From Lichenostomus cassidix (lineage: Eukaryota; Chordata; Aves; Passeriformes; Meliphagidae): a DNA stretch of 64,000 bases. Made by a program: the position numbers and the translations under genes. Within the stretch, counting starts at the first letter, position 1. Each line of letters begins with the position of its first letter. Under the pieces are notes generated by a model. The model did not search any database. It saw nothing but the letters and a program-made list of their open reading frames with translations, and was not told the DNA's origin. The stretch spans positions 28,981,944 to 29,045,943 of the forward strand of contig CM039188.1 of assembly GCA_008360975.2 (NCBI GenBank), in the 5' to 3' direction. Below, piece by piece: positions 13,001 to 27,900 of this stretch.

Positions 13001-14450
13001 AGAGACAAATGACAATGATTTCTCAGATACTGGATACTTCAAGAAGAAAATGGACACATTCATGTACAGCCAGGAGCCAACACAGCTTGAATTGAGTTTC
13101 ATTTGAGACTGCCACAATCACAGACTTCCACAGATTCCTCTTTTTAAACCATATGGTGAACTGGTTACAGAAACAATCAGCTCAAGAAGCCTCAGGTATA
13201 ATGTTAGCACACAGTCATGCTGCCCGAACCACCAGGAGCAGGTCCTGCCATGCACTACAGCACTGTCCTCTCACAAAAAGCTGCACTGAGCATGAGAAGT
13301 GCTGAGAACCTCCGCCCTGGGGAGGAAAGTGCCTTTGGAAACAGGCACTTCCTCTGTGTGGACGAGCCTCTGTCATGATACGTTTTACTCGGCATGATTG
13401 CTCGACTTCCAAGTTTAGAACAAGAGGAAATGCAGCTACATTAGAAAACAAAACAGTGGTAAGATCGACCAAACTGCTTTTCCAGCCTGTGCCCTCAGCC
13501 TTCACCTGCACACTTGCCCTGCTATGCACAAGCAGGTACTTTGCAGGCAGAGCTCGAGTGAGCTGTGTGTGTATCAGCCATGTGTGTATGGATTACTTCT
13601 GTGTGTACTGATAGCAGCATATCGATTAGCCGTGTATGTGGGAGTGTATTAGCCGTGACAGCGCGGTCGGTCTGTGCGGTGCCTGGGATGTGACTTCGCG
13701 GCTGCACCTTAGGAATCACACCGTGTTTGGGATTCGGAAAGTGAAAGGGAGAGCTGGGCAGGGGAATCAAAGCGCTAGAGCTCCGTTCGCCCGGCCCGGC
13801 CAAGCAGGCGGCTCCGCCTCCTTCCCCATGCCCGCCGCTCCGCCCGGGCTCCCCCGGCCGCTGCCTCGCCATCCCCGCAGCCCCGCGCCGCGCCTGCCGC
13901 AGCTCCTACCTGGCACCTCGGCCCCGCCTGCCGGCCCCGCCTCCTGCAAGGGAACCAGAGGAGAGCGGTCAGCCGCGTTCCCTCCCCCGGCCAGCCCCGC
14001 GCCCGCCTCACCCGCGCCCCCCTCACCTGCGCGGGGTCCTTGTTCGCGGGCAGGGCGGTGACCTGCAGCGACAGCCGCCCTCCGGACCCCCATTCGAGCT
14101 CGTGGATCGGCCGGCGCAGCACCCGCTGCCTCACTGCCAACACAACAGGCACCGCTCAGGGGGACGCGGCCGCTCCCCGCCCGTCTCACCGCGGGCATCG
14201 CCAGCAGCGTCCCCCGCCCCGGCCCGGCCCGCCCTGACCGCTCACCCTCGGCGCTGGAGAAGCAGACGAGGATGTGCCCGCTGTCGCTCCCGGTGTCGCT
14301 CCCGGCTCGCAGCTCGCACTCGCCGCCGCCCGAGCGCTTCTGGCTCTGGAAGTAGCAGAGCAGCTTCTTCCTGAGCGCGGGCGGCGGCTCGGCGGGGCCC
14401 CAGTCCCCTCGCACCAGCAGCGGGAAGGCGCACGGCCGCTGCCCCTCCAT
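482..14450 (-). CDS. PARP14: PARP14, protein mono-ADP-ribosyltransferase (16 coding exons, 3' end outside window)
   Basis: Coding exons in transcript order: 14246-14450, 14027-14133, 13910-13943, 12924-12998, 12030-12227, 11566-11850, 10828-11064, 7665-9922, 6733-6966, 6225-6446, 5158-5239, 4045-4167, 3458-3520, 2302-2469, 1175-1393, 482-1075. All junctions are GT/AG and the phase closes at each one, giving about 1,701 residues. The domain order is that of vertebrate PARP14: RRM-like segments, a long KH-like region, macrodomains 1, 2 and 3, then a KH-like segment and WWE. The catalytic ART exons should lie left of position 1; mammalian PARP14 is about 1,800 residues. The family mono-ADP-ribosylates proteins, removes ADP-ribose through macrodomain 1, and acts in interferon, IL-4/STAT6 and DNA-damage responses. 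The 34-bp exon 3 (13910-13943) was inferred because it is the spliced segment that restores phase between exons 2 and 4. Introns hold one CR1 fragment and simple repeats. Confidence 0.95.
1175..4167 (-). CDS. PARP14: PARP14 exons 12-15: macrodomain 3
   Basis: Four exons, 4045-4167, 3458-3520, 2302-2469 and 1175-1393, all meet in phase 1. They read [20 protein letters not shown], then [19 protein letters not shown] (a 63-bp exon), then [18 protein letters not shown] with AFPAIGTG, then [18 protein letters not shown]. The loops match the ADP-ribose site of macrodomain 3. The 63-bp exon was located by protein similarity and confirmed by its splice sites and phase. Confidence 0.92.
1744..1779. 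repeat. (GAATAA)n microsatellite
   Basis: Five to six GAATAA units are flanked on both sides by copies of ATTCATGCAAG, in a PARP14 intron. Confidence 0.9.
6225..6966 (-). CDS. PARP14: PARP14 exons 9-10: macrodomain 2
   Basis: Exons 6733-6966 (78 codons) and 6225-6446 (74 codons) both start and end in phase 0. They encode [22 protein letters not shown], then [16 protein letters not shown], and after the junction [15 protein letters not shown], the second phosphate-binding loop. The family's macrodomain 2 binds ADP-ribose but lacks the Asn-Ala-Asn type first loop, as seen here (SVPKDL). A linker exon, 5158-5239, follows with [13 protein letters not shown]. Confidence 0.93.
7300..7424 (+). mobile_element. 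CR1 LINE 3' end in a PARP14 intron
   Basis: AACAGGGATGTTGGACTGG, ATGACCTCCAGTGGGCCC and TTCCAACCTTAACTGTTC match the canonical avian CR1 3' end. It may begin upstream near 7225. It is antisense to PARP14. Confidence 0.78.
7665..9922 (-). CDS. PARP14: PARP14 exon 8: KH-like region and macrodomain 1
   Basis: This 2,258-bp exon codes for about 753 residues (roughly residues 381-1133). It starts with the conserved [17 protein letters not shown] and continues through several KH-like segments. Macrodomain 1 lies at about 7830-8380: [10 protein letters not shown] with [12 protein letters not shown] forms the ADP-ribose site, followed by [10 protein letters not shown] and [13 protein letters not shown]. 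These residues are kept, so binding and hydrolysis of ADP-ribose, known for mammalian macrodomain 1, look possible. A glutamate/glutamine tract ([11 protein letters not shown]) sits just before the macrodomain. Using one very large exon for this region is usual for PARP14. Confidence 0.95.
10828..12227 (-). CDS. PARP14: PARP14 exons 5-7: RRM-like repeats
   Basis: Three exons (12030-12227, 11566-11850, 10828-11064) are all in phase 1-1, so each could be skipped or duplicated without a frameshift. Exon 5 contains [12 protein letters not shown] and exon 7 contains [10 protein letters not shown], both echoing [11 protein letters not shown] in exon 1. Exon 6 carries [13 protein letters not shown] followed by AAVVTF, the strand pattern of an RRM. 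Together they form the N-terminal nucleic-acid-binding part of PARP14. Assignment to individual RRMs is by family knowledge. Confidence 0.9.
14246..14450 (-). CDS. PARP14: PARP14 exon 1: start codon and first RRM-like segment
   Basis: ATG is at 14450-14448 in a near-perfect Kozak context (GCCGCC before ATGG). The exon gives 68 residues and ends in phase 1 at GCCGAGG/gtgagc. It includes [13 protein letters not shown], the N-terminal signature shared by PARP14 and DTX3L. Exon 2 (14027-14133) follows in phase with [15 protein letters not shown], which matches the family N-terminus. Confidence 0.93.
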
Positions 14451-14480
14451 GGCGGCCCCGACGACTCCTCTCCCCGCGGC

Positions 14481-14490
14481 TTTCGGTTTC
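14481..14490 (-). promoter_or_regulatory. Interferon-stimulated response element of PARP14
   Basis: The minus strand reads GAAACCGAAA, a match to the ISRE/IRF core GAAANNGAAA, within GCGAAACCGAAAGCC. It lies 31 bases upstream of the PARP14 start codon, inside the CpG island. PARP14 is interferon-induced in mammals. The same decamer lies upstream of DTX3L. Confidence 0.75.
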
Positions 14491-14640
14491 GCTTCTCGGC
14501 GTGTGCCTGGTGCTCCGCCCAGTGCCGGGAACAGACGGCCCCTCCCGGCCCATCGGGGCGGCCGGGGTCTCGGTCCCCGCCGTGCCTCCTCACGGCCTCT
14601 GACCGCCTCGGAGCCTCCGGGCTGCACAGCCCCTTGTGCC

Positions 14641-16455
14641 TCCTGAGAGTCGTACAAGAACCAGCTGTCACTGAGTTTTCAGCCCTTGGGCTTATAATGG
14701 TTAACCAGTGGGTAACGCTCTCCCTGCCTTACCCTTTTGAATGAAGTCATGATGCAAAGTAAAGTGACCATTTTCATAATTCTTTGCCAGGGATGTTTCC
14801 ACAACCGGGGAAGGCTGCAATGAGTGTTTACCTCAGGCCAAGTTGTCAGCTAGCTGAGAACTTTTCACCTGAGTGCTCAGGGCTGTCCCTTGCAAAGGTT
14901 AGTTTTCAGCTATGTCATGCTGTATGTTTCACCCTTATGGCCAAATATGGGACACTAAAATAGTAGATAAATGAAGTTCTTTTCCCATAACTTCACTGCG
15001 TATTGAGGAAATGGTTAAATAATCAACTGTCATTAAAAAATAGAAGCATCCAAATAAGCCTAGGTATCATCACACACTCTGCTGAGCAACCCATGGAGAT
15101 GCCTTTGTTTCTTGGTGGGCAACTGATTTATCTGTTATTTCCTGATGCACTGTTCTCCCCACAACTAGTGCAGGTACATGCTCTCCTTCCTGTTGGAATC
15201 CTGAAAAAATTTATGAGTGTGATTGTGAATTGAGTACATTTAATCCTAAACTGTAGAGCTATGCAAATTGAGTACATTTGACCCTAAACTTTACAGCCAT
15301 GATTAGAAAGTAAAGGTCTGTACAGCTGGTTTTAGGATAAAGGCTTTGGGAGGTTTCCTTGACAGTCACCAGGACTCTGCTGAACAATTCAGCCTGCAAA
15401 CTTTGGCACACACAAAATGGGAACTGGTGAGTTACCCAACAGGGGTCTGACATCAGTGAACTGGCTTACCAGGACAGTGAAATGAGAGACTGAAAGTGGC
15501 TGAGAAGATTTGATCTTGACAGTTGTCTTGGTCAGGGATAGACTTAATTTTCTTTTTAGTAGCTGGTACAGGGCTGTGTTGTGGATTTAGTATGAGAACA
15601 ACGTTGACAACACGCTGGTAACTTAGTTGTTGAAGAGTGTTTACCGCAAGTCAAGGATTTTTCAGTTTCCCAGATGCACAGGAAGCTGGGAAGGAGCATG
15701 GCCAGGACTGGTGACCCGAAGTGGCCAAAGGGATATTCCACACCATAGAGCATCATGCTCAGTGTAGAAACTGGGGGGAGTCAGCTGAGGGGGATGATTG
15801 CTACCCAGTGACAGGTTGGGCATTGGTCAGTGGGTGGTGAACAACCATCCTGTGCATCACTTGCTTCTCGTGGGGTTTATTTCTCCACCTGTCTCTTTTT
15901 CATTACAATTATTGGTAATAGTATATCTCATTTTGTTTCAATTAACAAACTGTTCTTATCTCAATGCACAAGCATTACCTTTCCAATTCTCTGCTGATGG
16001 GGGTTGATCCAGTGCTAAGTAGCTGCTGGCTGGGGTGGGAACAAAATCACAGCTTTTTTCCAAGTGCAGAAAAGCACTTAGAAACAACTGGAACGTTGGT
16101 ATTTTACTGCACAGAAAAGGGGGGGGAGGAACATGGAATAGTGTAAAATGTTAAAACAAATACAGTAACACAAAACTGTGGCTGGAAAGACTACCCAACG
16201 CAGATAGAAACTAAACAGTGCCCACTACTACTAAACCTGAAAGTCAAGGTGGCACTGCCTATTCCCAATGTGGGAATCATTTAAAAAACAAAATTTACAA
16301 AGTGAGGTGGGAGAGTCCAAATTGTCCCAAATCATGGTCTCGCAGGGAAGCTCCTAAATAATAATAAAATAAAAAAAATACAGCTATATGTATTGCAAAA
16401 AAGAGAAAATCCCTGTACAGAAGAATGCAGAAATATGGGGTATTTTTATATTTTC
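14641..16455. other. Intergenic DNA between PARP14 promoter and DTX3L 3' end
   Basis: No coding exon was recognised on either strand. The main content is an avian ERVL-type solo LTR at about 15525-16045. Humans have PARP15 in the equivalent interval; no macrodomain or ART motif is visible here. Confidence 0.6.
15525..16045 (+). mobile_element. Solo LTR of an avian ERVL-type endogenous retrovirus
   Basis: The segment follows the layout of the common avian LTR: an opening close to ATAGACTTAATTTTCTT and GTAGCTGGTACAGGGCTGTG, a central AAGGGATATTCCACACCAT with CATCATGCTCAGTGTA, then a T-rich stretch, ATTAAC, CTTATCTCAATGCACAAG and a CTGGCTGGGG end. No gag, pol or env coding sequence flanks it, so it looks like a solo LTR. 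Boundaries are approximate, and the family is assigned from memory of the consensus. Confidence 0.6.
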
Positions 16456-16461
16456 TTTATT
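16456..16461 (-). terminator. Possible DTX3L polyadenylation signal
   Basis: The minus strand reads AATAAA about 0.93 kb downstream of the DTX3L stop codon. It fits a 3' UTR covering roughly 16440-17391, in which I see no other feature. Other signals could be used. Confidence 0.35.
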
Positions 16462-17391
16462 AGTTGTGCTCAATAGCCTTAAAGAAATGGTTCAACTCAC
16501 TAACATTGATGGCTGTGTATGTGACACAGCACCACACAGGTAATTGGCAGGTTATTTAGGCATTGCAGAGTGGCTTTATGATACAACTTAAACCTGTATT
16601 GGATGCAATGGAAAGAATACCATTTTATAGTTGAAAAGCTGATTTAAAAGTTGTATTTAAGCTTAAACACAATGGCAGGCACAGAACCACCAGGAGCCTG
16701 CTATCAGAGATGGCCACAGACTTCAAACAGCAAACTGTTACTTCCTGTTTGCTCCAACGCAGCTCTCAGCATTCAGCACTTCTGCAGAGCTAAAAACACA
16801 GTAGCATCCATGTACCCACTTGTACATAATACATAGCTACATAATACATAATAATTTCATGTGCAAAATCCAAATCACTATTGCCATTTCTACTATGAAA
16901 AGGAAAAGAAGCAAAAGTCCATAGCCTGATCACAGCTAACACTGTCATAGCTGCATAAAAATTTTCAATTAGATGGGTTACATGATGCTAGCCATGCTGA
17001 CAGATGCAATAATGCAAAGCTAACAGAAGTGTTTCATCTAATAAAAGCCAGCAGTGGATCTAAGGATTTTGGCAATCAGACTGGTGAGTTGTGGAAAAAA
17101 ATGCAGATCAGATTTGCTGGTAAAGCAAGATGTACAAAGTGCAAACAGTACTGATACTACATTCACAAGAACCAAATTCTGTAAAGGCTACATATATAGG
17201 GAAGTAAATTATTTGTGAAAAGAACTTACATTGTTTGATAAGAAAAGATTACTTTTCTTAGTTAACACTGAAACACAAGCAATTTAAGTATGGCAGTTGA
17301 ACAAAGTAACTTCTCTCAGAGCTTGAATAGCACATTAACTGCTATATGTTAAGAGTTATCACACTTAAGCATTGTGAGTTGGTACATTTCC

Positions 17392-22820
<5,429 letters not shown>

Positions 22821-22840
22821 GATGCCGCTCTGCCGCCCGC

Positions 22841-22886
22841 TTTCGGTTTCCCTTCCCGCTGCGCCGCTCGCTTTCGCTTTCGTTTC
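22841..22886 (-). promoter_or_regulatory. Interferon-response motif array between DTX3L and PARP9
   Basis: The minus strand reads GAAACCGAAA at 22841-22850, 21 bases upstream of the DTX3L ATG, and GAAACGAAAGCGAAA at 22872-22886. The latter contains GAAAGCGAAA and overlapping GAAA repeats. Both match the IRF/ISRE core. The DTX3L-PARP9 pair is driven by an interferon-inducible bidirectional promoter in mammals, and the position here agrees. Confidence 0.78.
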
Positions 22887-22978
22887 CAGCTCCGCCGCCC
22901 GCGGTTCCCCGCATCGGATCACGCTGCAACTCCGAGCGCTGAGGTGCCGCGCCCAGCCGGTTCATGGGGGGCATCCAG

Positions 22979-24113
22979 GTACCGGAGCGGGGCTGGGGGC
23001 GCAGGGGGCCCGGGGCGGCGGCTCCCTCAGGGACTCTGGGCGCGGCGGGAATTCCCGGCGGGGCTAAGGGGAGCAAAAGAGCCCCGTGCTCTGTCCTGGC
23101 GCTCGGGAATAAATGACTCTTCCCGGCCTCTCCCTCCGTCGAGTCAGCCGGAGCCAGAGGGAGCTGCGGGCAACTTCACCCTCAGAGCTCCCGCAGCTCC
23201 GAGCAGCAGTTTGAAAACTAGAAAACTTCGTAGATGTTTGAAAACCTGGTGCTGCCGGTTTGATTTGCAACAAATCGGCAGCCTACTTACTTTGTTGCTT
23301 GTAACGTGTACTTTCTCTTTCCTGTTTTCTCCTTCTATTACAATAGAGTTACGTTTCAGATCTTCTCAAATGGAAGCCCGCTTTAGGTAAGCCTCTCATT
23401 TAGCCACCTGTAGAGCGCGTACTTGTATGTGAGTTGAAAACTGCCAGCTACAGCCAGCAAATTGGAAAACAAAAGCCAAAAGCAACCTGAAATTAATAAT
23501 TAATATGAAATAGACACGGTTATGAATCAATATTATTATTCATTACTTCAACAGGACTTGCTTGCATTTGTCTTTTAAAAGCAAGAGCTCAGAAGTGTTC
23601 TGATGAATCGGCATGTCTACTTTATAAGTGCAAAACGTCAGATTCTTTATACAAGTAGATAGCCCAGAGGAAAGTTTGATGAAACTCGCACAAATTGACT
23701 TAAACTAATTAGCGTAACTGCTGAGTATAGTACTGCTGACATCTGCCAGAAGAGGGCTGTATAGCCATAGTGATAACGTAAAAACTGTTCCCTAAAAAAA
23801 GTGGTTTAAAAAGCTTTTTTGAGTTCATACAAGGTTCCATACAAAGAAGGAACTTGCTTGTGGGCTTTAAGTGCAGACCAAATGAGAGTCACAGAATTAA
23901 AACTCAGCATATAAAATCTCTGTGGCACAGTTCAGTGAACTTTCTTAGGCTTTCTAAACCTCTGAAAAAGGGAGAGTGAAGATCAGACTGTATAAAAAAT
24001 ATTGTTTAGCAATGACAGTAGGATAAAGCTGAGAGCTATAAACCAGTCTGCTAAATAGAAATAAATGTTTTGGTAGGAATATCTTCTATTTCACTTTATA
24101 TTCTGTACTCTAG
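22979..24113 (+). other. PARP9 5' intron(s), with a possible small non-coding exon
   Basis: This interval separates the promoter from the first PARP9 coding exon. A candidate 40-bp exon at 23347-23386 has an acceptor (ATTACAATAG) and a donor (TTTAG/gtaagc). It contains an ATG that would open a short upstream frame. Nothing else was recognised. Confidence 0.3.
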
Positions 24114-24121
24114 GGTGGAGC

Positions 24122-24949
24122 ATGGTAATGGATGAGGCCAATTTGGTGATCCCTATCAGTCAAGATACCTATGAAGCTCTTAAGAGACGAGACAAATGTC
24201 TAAATAATCTTGTTTCCAAAAAGTTTGCTTGTACGTTGGCCTTCAGAAAAGCAACAGAAAACACTGTTGAAGTATACAGAAAAAAAGTAAAGCATGGAAT
24301 TGACATTTGTGTTTATAAGGATGATCTCACAAGACACAAGGTCGATGCTTTGGTGAATGCAGCCAATGAGTATCTTGACCATGGAGGAGGTCTCGCTCTT
24401 GCCCTTGTAAAAGCTGGAGGGGCAGAAATAAAAGAGCAAAGCCATCTTTATATTCAAGAGAATGGAAAAGTCAGAGTTGGCAATATAGCAGTGACAGGTG
24501 GAGGGAAGCTTCCTTGTAAGAAAATTATTCATGCAGTTGGTCCAAGGTGGAATCCTTATGAAAAGGACGAATGTTGCCATCTACTTCATGAAGCCATTTT
24601 GCGTGTTCTCCGTTATGTTAGTGCTCCAGGACAAACTTTAAAGTCTGTGGCTATCCCAGCAGTGAGTTCAGGTGTCTATGGCTTCCCAGTTGATTTGTGT
24701 TCCCAAGTGATTGTAATGGCTGTAAAAAGCTTTGTTGAGGAAAGTCCACCAAGCTGTCTCAGAGAAATCCGCCTGGTGAACATTGAAGAGTCTACAGTTG
24801 CAGAAATAAAGAAGGCCTGTGAAAAGTTTCTGGGTGATACCAGTTCACTTCAGGACTCTGTGTCAGCTCCACCAAGCCAGCTTTCAACTTACCTCATACA
24901 TGGAGGCGTTCGCATGCGCATCATAAAACAGCACCCTGAAGAGCTGAAG
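24122..24949 (+). CDS. PARP9: PARP9 coding exon 1: N-terminus and macrodomain 1
   Basis: The exon has 276 codons and ends in phase 0 at GAGCTGAAG/gtaagt. Macrodomain 1 is well kept: [21 protein letters not shown], then [27 protein letters not shown] and [14 protein letters not shown]. This is the ADP-ribose-binding module. The N-terminal 55 residues ([17 protein letters not shown]) correspond to the human PARP9 leader. Confidence 0.95.
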
Positions 24950-27900
24950 GTAAGTCTCTCCTGTAATTTGAGGAGCATGGTGTTGCCTCCGAGTCTTAGC
25001 AGGATTTGGAGCCCAAGAACTCAGAACACATTTTGTATCAGTCCACTAAAGAGTTTTCTTCTCAGTTTGATGAGAATTTACACATGGTAAATAAATTATA
25101 GTCGCCAGGAGTTGGTTTTTTTCTAAATGAGTATTGAACTTTAGAGTGTTTTTCTTTTGTTTTTGTATACATGCTGTTATAATAGGAATCAGCTAAAGAT
25201 TGGATGACTAATAATACATCTCTGTGTTAAGACTTAACTTCTTATTATATAGGAATTCACATTTTATCATGCACCCCATAGAAGTCTTCTCTTATTTTCT
25301 GCCTTGCTTTTTTTCCTATAATTTATGTTCTGATAATTCAATTACTGGAATTCTTCAGCAAACACTGAAATAGCTGAAAATAATTTACACAGATGATGTG
25401 CACCTTACCTTTAAACAGCGCATTATTTAAATTGATTAACTTTTTAGCTAGAAATTCTGATGCAAAATATATAATCTCAGTCACAGGAATTCAACAGAGC
25501 CCTTAGACTGCAAGGTACATCACAGGAATGCTGCTTTGCTTTTAGCTTTAGCTTTGCTTTTAGCAAATACTGTATCATTAAAAAACCCCTAACTTTTATT
25601 TTAAAGACTTATTGTAATTGAATAGGAAGTTTATATTTAGGTGTAAGAACAAAGGATTGCAAAGTTGACCTTGTAGGGAATTTTATTAACCAGTTCTACA
25701 GCACTGAAAGATGCTCACGCCCTCAAGACTGTGAGGAAATCATGTTCTTGTGTCTTCAGATAATATTCAACAATTAAGGTTAGAACAATTAGTGCCATTA
25801 CCAGCATTCTGTAAACAAGTTTTTTGCATTTTCCATATCTGAAATACAGGACATCTACTTTGGGAATCTGCTTTTCCCACTGGGAACTGGAAACAATCAT
25901 AGCTTTGCAGTTCCCTTATGTGTACTGACACCACTGTTTTGGTGATGTGTCCTTGCTACCCTAAGGCTGGGATGACAGCCATATCCGTAGTTCTCTCCTG
26001 CTCATTGATAATTGGCACGGGGGTCACTTGGATAGTGACAGTAAAAATTCTGTTCAATACACTTTGATGACTGGAACAGCTTTGTGCATGCTGCTGGTTT
26101 CTGAACTGCGACTGCAAGGTGCATACTTTGATGTATTCCAGTGCTGCCTGTAGTAGTAAGTAGTGGGAAAATTCAAGCAGCTGATCTGTGGCAGTCAGGC
26201 CTTTTTACAGGAATTGTGCTGAGAAAGAATGCTCTCTACAATAGCAAAGCTAGCAAATAGTCAGTTTGAGCTACACTGAAACATGCACTCTTTCCTTGCA
26301 GAATACAGCTATTGTTAACCCTGTGAATGCAAGGGGTGAGCCTTTCTCTCAGTTTTCAAACCGACTGCTGCAAAAAGGGGGTTCAGCTTTGAAGGAGGAA
26401 CTTCAGCATCATCTTGGACAAGCAGCATATTCTAAGGAACCCATAATGACCAAAAGGCATAAGCTGTCCCGTGCGTCTGTACTGCATGTGGTATTGCGAT
26501 ATGAGCATCCAGCATTACAGTGTGAGGTGATGATCACTTACTTTGGATTTTAATGGATTTTCATGTTGGGTGATGTAAGGACTGAAACATTTTGTTTTTC
26601 CTGCAGGAATTAAAGGATGCAGTGAAAAGATGCCTGGGTTGCTTTCAGGACCGCTCATCTGTCTCAGTTTCTTTTCCAGTAAATTGGTCACTGGTGCTGC
26701 CTATTGACATAGTGGCAGAGACCATGATTGAGGCAGTTTTAAATTTTGCTATGGCAAACCCTATGAAGAAGAGAGAAGTGCAGTTTGTCGTTTGCCCGGA
26801 TGACCCTGATGCCTACAAGGTAACAAATTTGTTGTTTACCCCTAAGGAAAACACAAAACTGTAAAAATATTTTCATAGATGACTAAAAATGAAGATAGTC
26901 TATTCTGTACTAACAACGACGATGAGCAGCAGGTCCCTTAATGAAACTATTACTCTCATTAAAAGATTCTTAATCTTTGCAAATATTTATTTTCTCTTCA
27001 CCAAACTAGAAGTCTTCACCCTGTAGTCTGATAAAAAGGGGAGAGAACTTTAAAATTCTTGTCTGTCAGTGAATGTATAAGAAATAATCTACTTTTAACT
27101 CATTGAGGAAGAAACATTCCTCCTCAGGAAATATTTTTAGTCAGTTTTGGTTTTTTGTATGGAGCTCCTAAGACAAAACATTATCAGTAGATTATATGAG
27201 CTAACATAATAAAAGGCTTTCAAATAGACAAGCAGGAGAATAGCCTGGATTTTAAAATTTAGTAGGAATTCATCAGCATTAAACTGCAAGAATTGAATAC
27301 CTTTATCTTATGTGATTGCATGAGTTCCAGATATGCCACAACCACAAGGAGTTGGTAAAGGTGCCATTCAGTGTGTAAAGTGTGTTTCCTTAGGAGGTGC
27401 AGAAGAATGCATTTGATATTGTCAGGAGTAACGTTTTGGGAAAAGCTGACAAATGCCAGCATTAATAATTTCAGAGTTGGGGGTGTGGCTGTAAACTGCT
27501 TGTCCAGAAGAGTTTTGAAGAGATGAATTGAGTGTTTGACAAAAGAGATTGCAAACTGCTCCTAAACTTTTATCTTTCAAGGTTCTCCAGAGAAAGTTTT
27601 ATTCAGCAGAATGCAAACTGGAAAACAGAAGTGATCCTTTGAGTAAGTAATGAACAGAAGGGGCATTTCCAGTAAATGAGCACTCCAGATTTGAGAATCT
27701 GTAATCACATTCCTTTAAAATAGGGAACTTAGTATTTACTATGTGTCTTGGGGGACGAGGAAGCAAAAACACATGAGCACTTTGTATTTTTACATTATTG
27801 GGAATAATAGGGCAGTCCCTTTTAAGATTTAAAACCATAACTGATTCTCATTGCCTAACTTGTTGGAAGTAATTTAGTGAAGGCAAATAAATTCTTCATA

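Larger units (their letters stand above)
13780..14640. promoter_or_regulatory. CpG-rich island at PARP14 5' end
   Basis: This is a dense G+C and CpG block covering exons 1-3 of PARP14 and their upstream sequence, in sharp contrast to the AT-rich flanks. Several long open frames on both strands here are a by-product of the base composition. Confidence 0.75.

Noticed and set aside
13767..14657. 296-residue minus-strand open frame at the PARP14 promoter
   Set aside because: It runs through exon 1 in the wrong frame and through introns. The spliced PARP14 frame explains the region.
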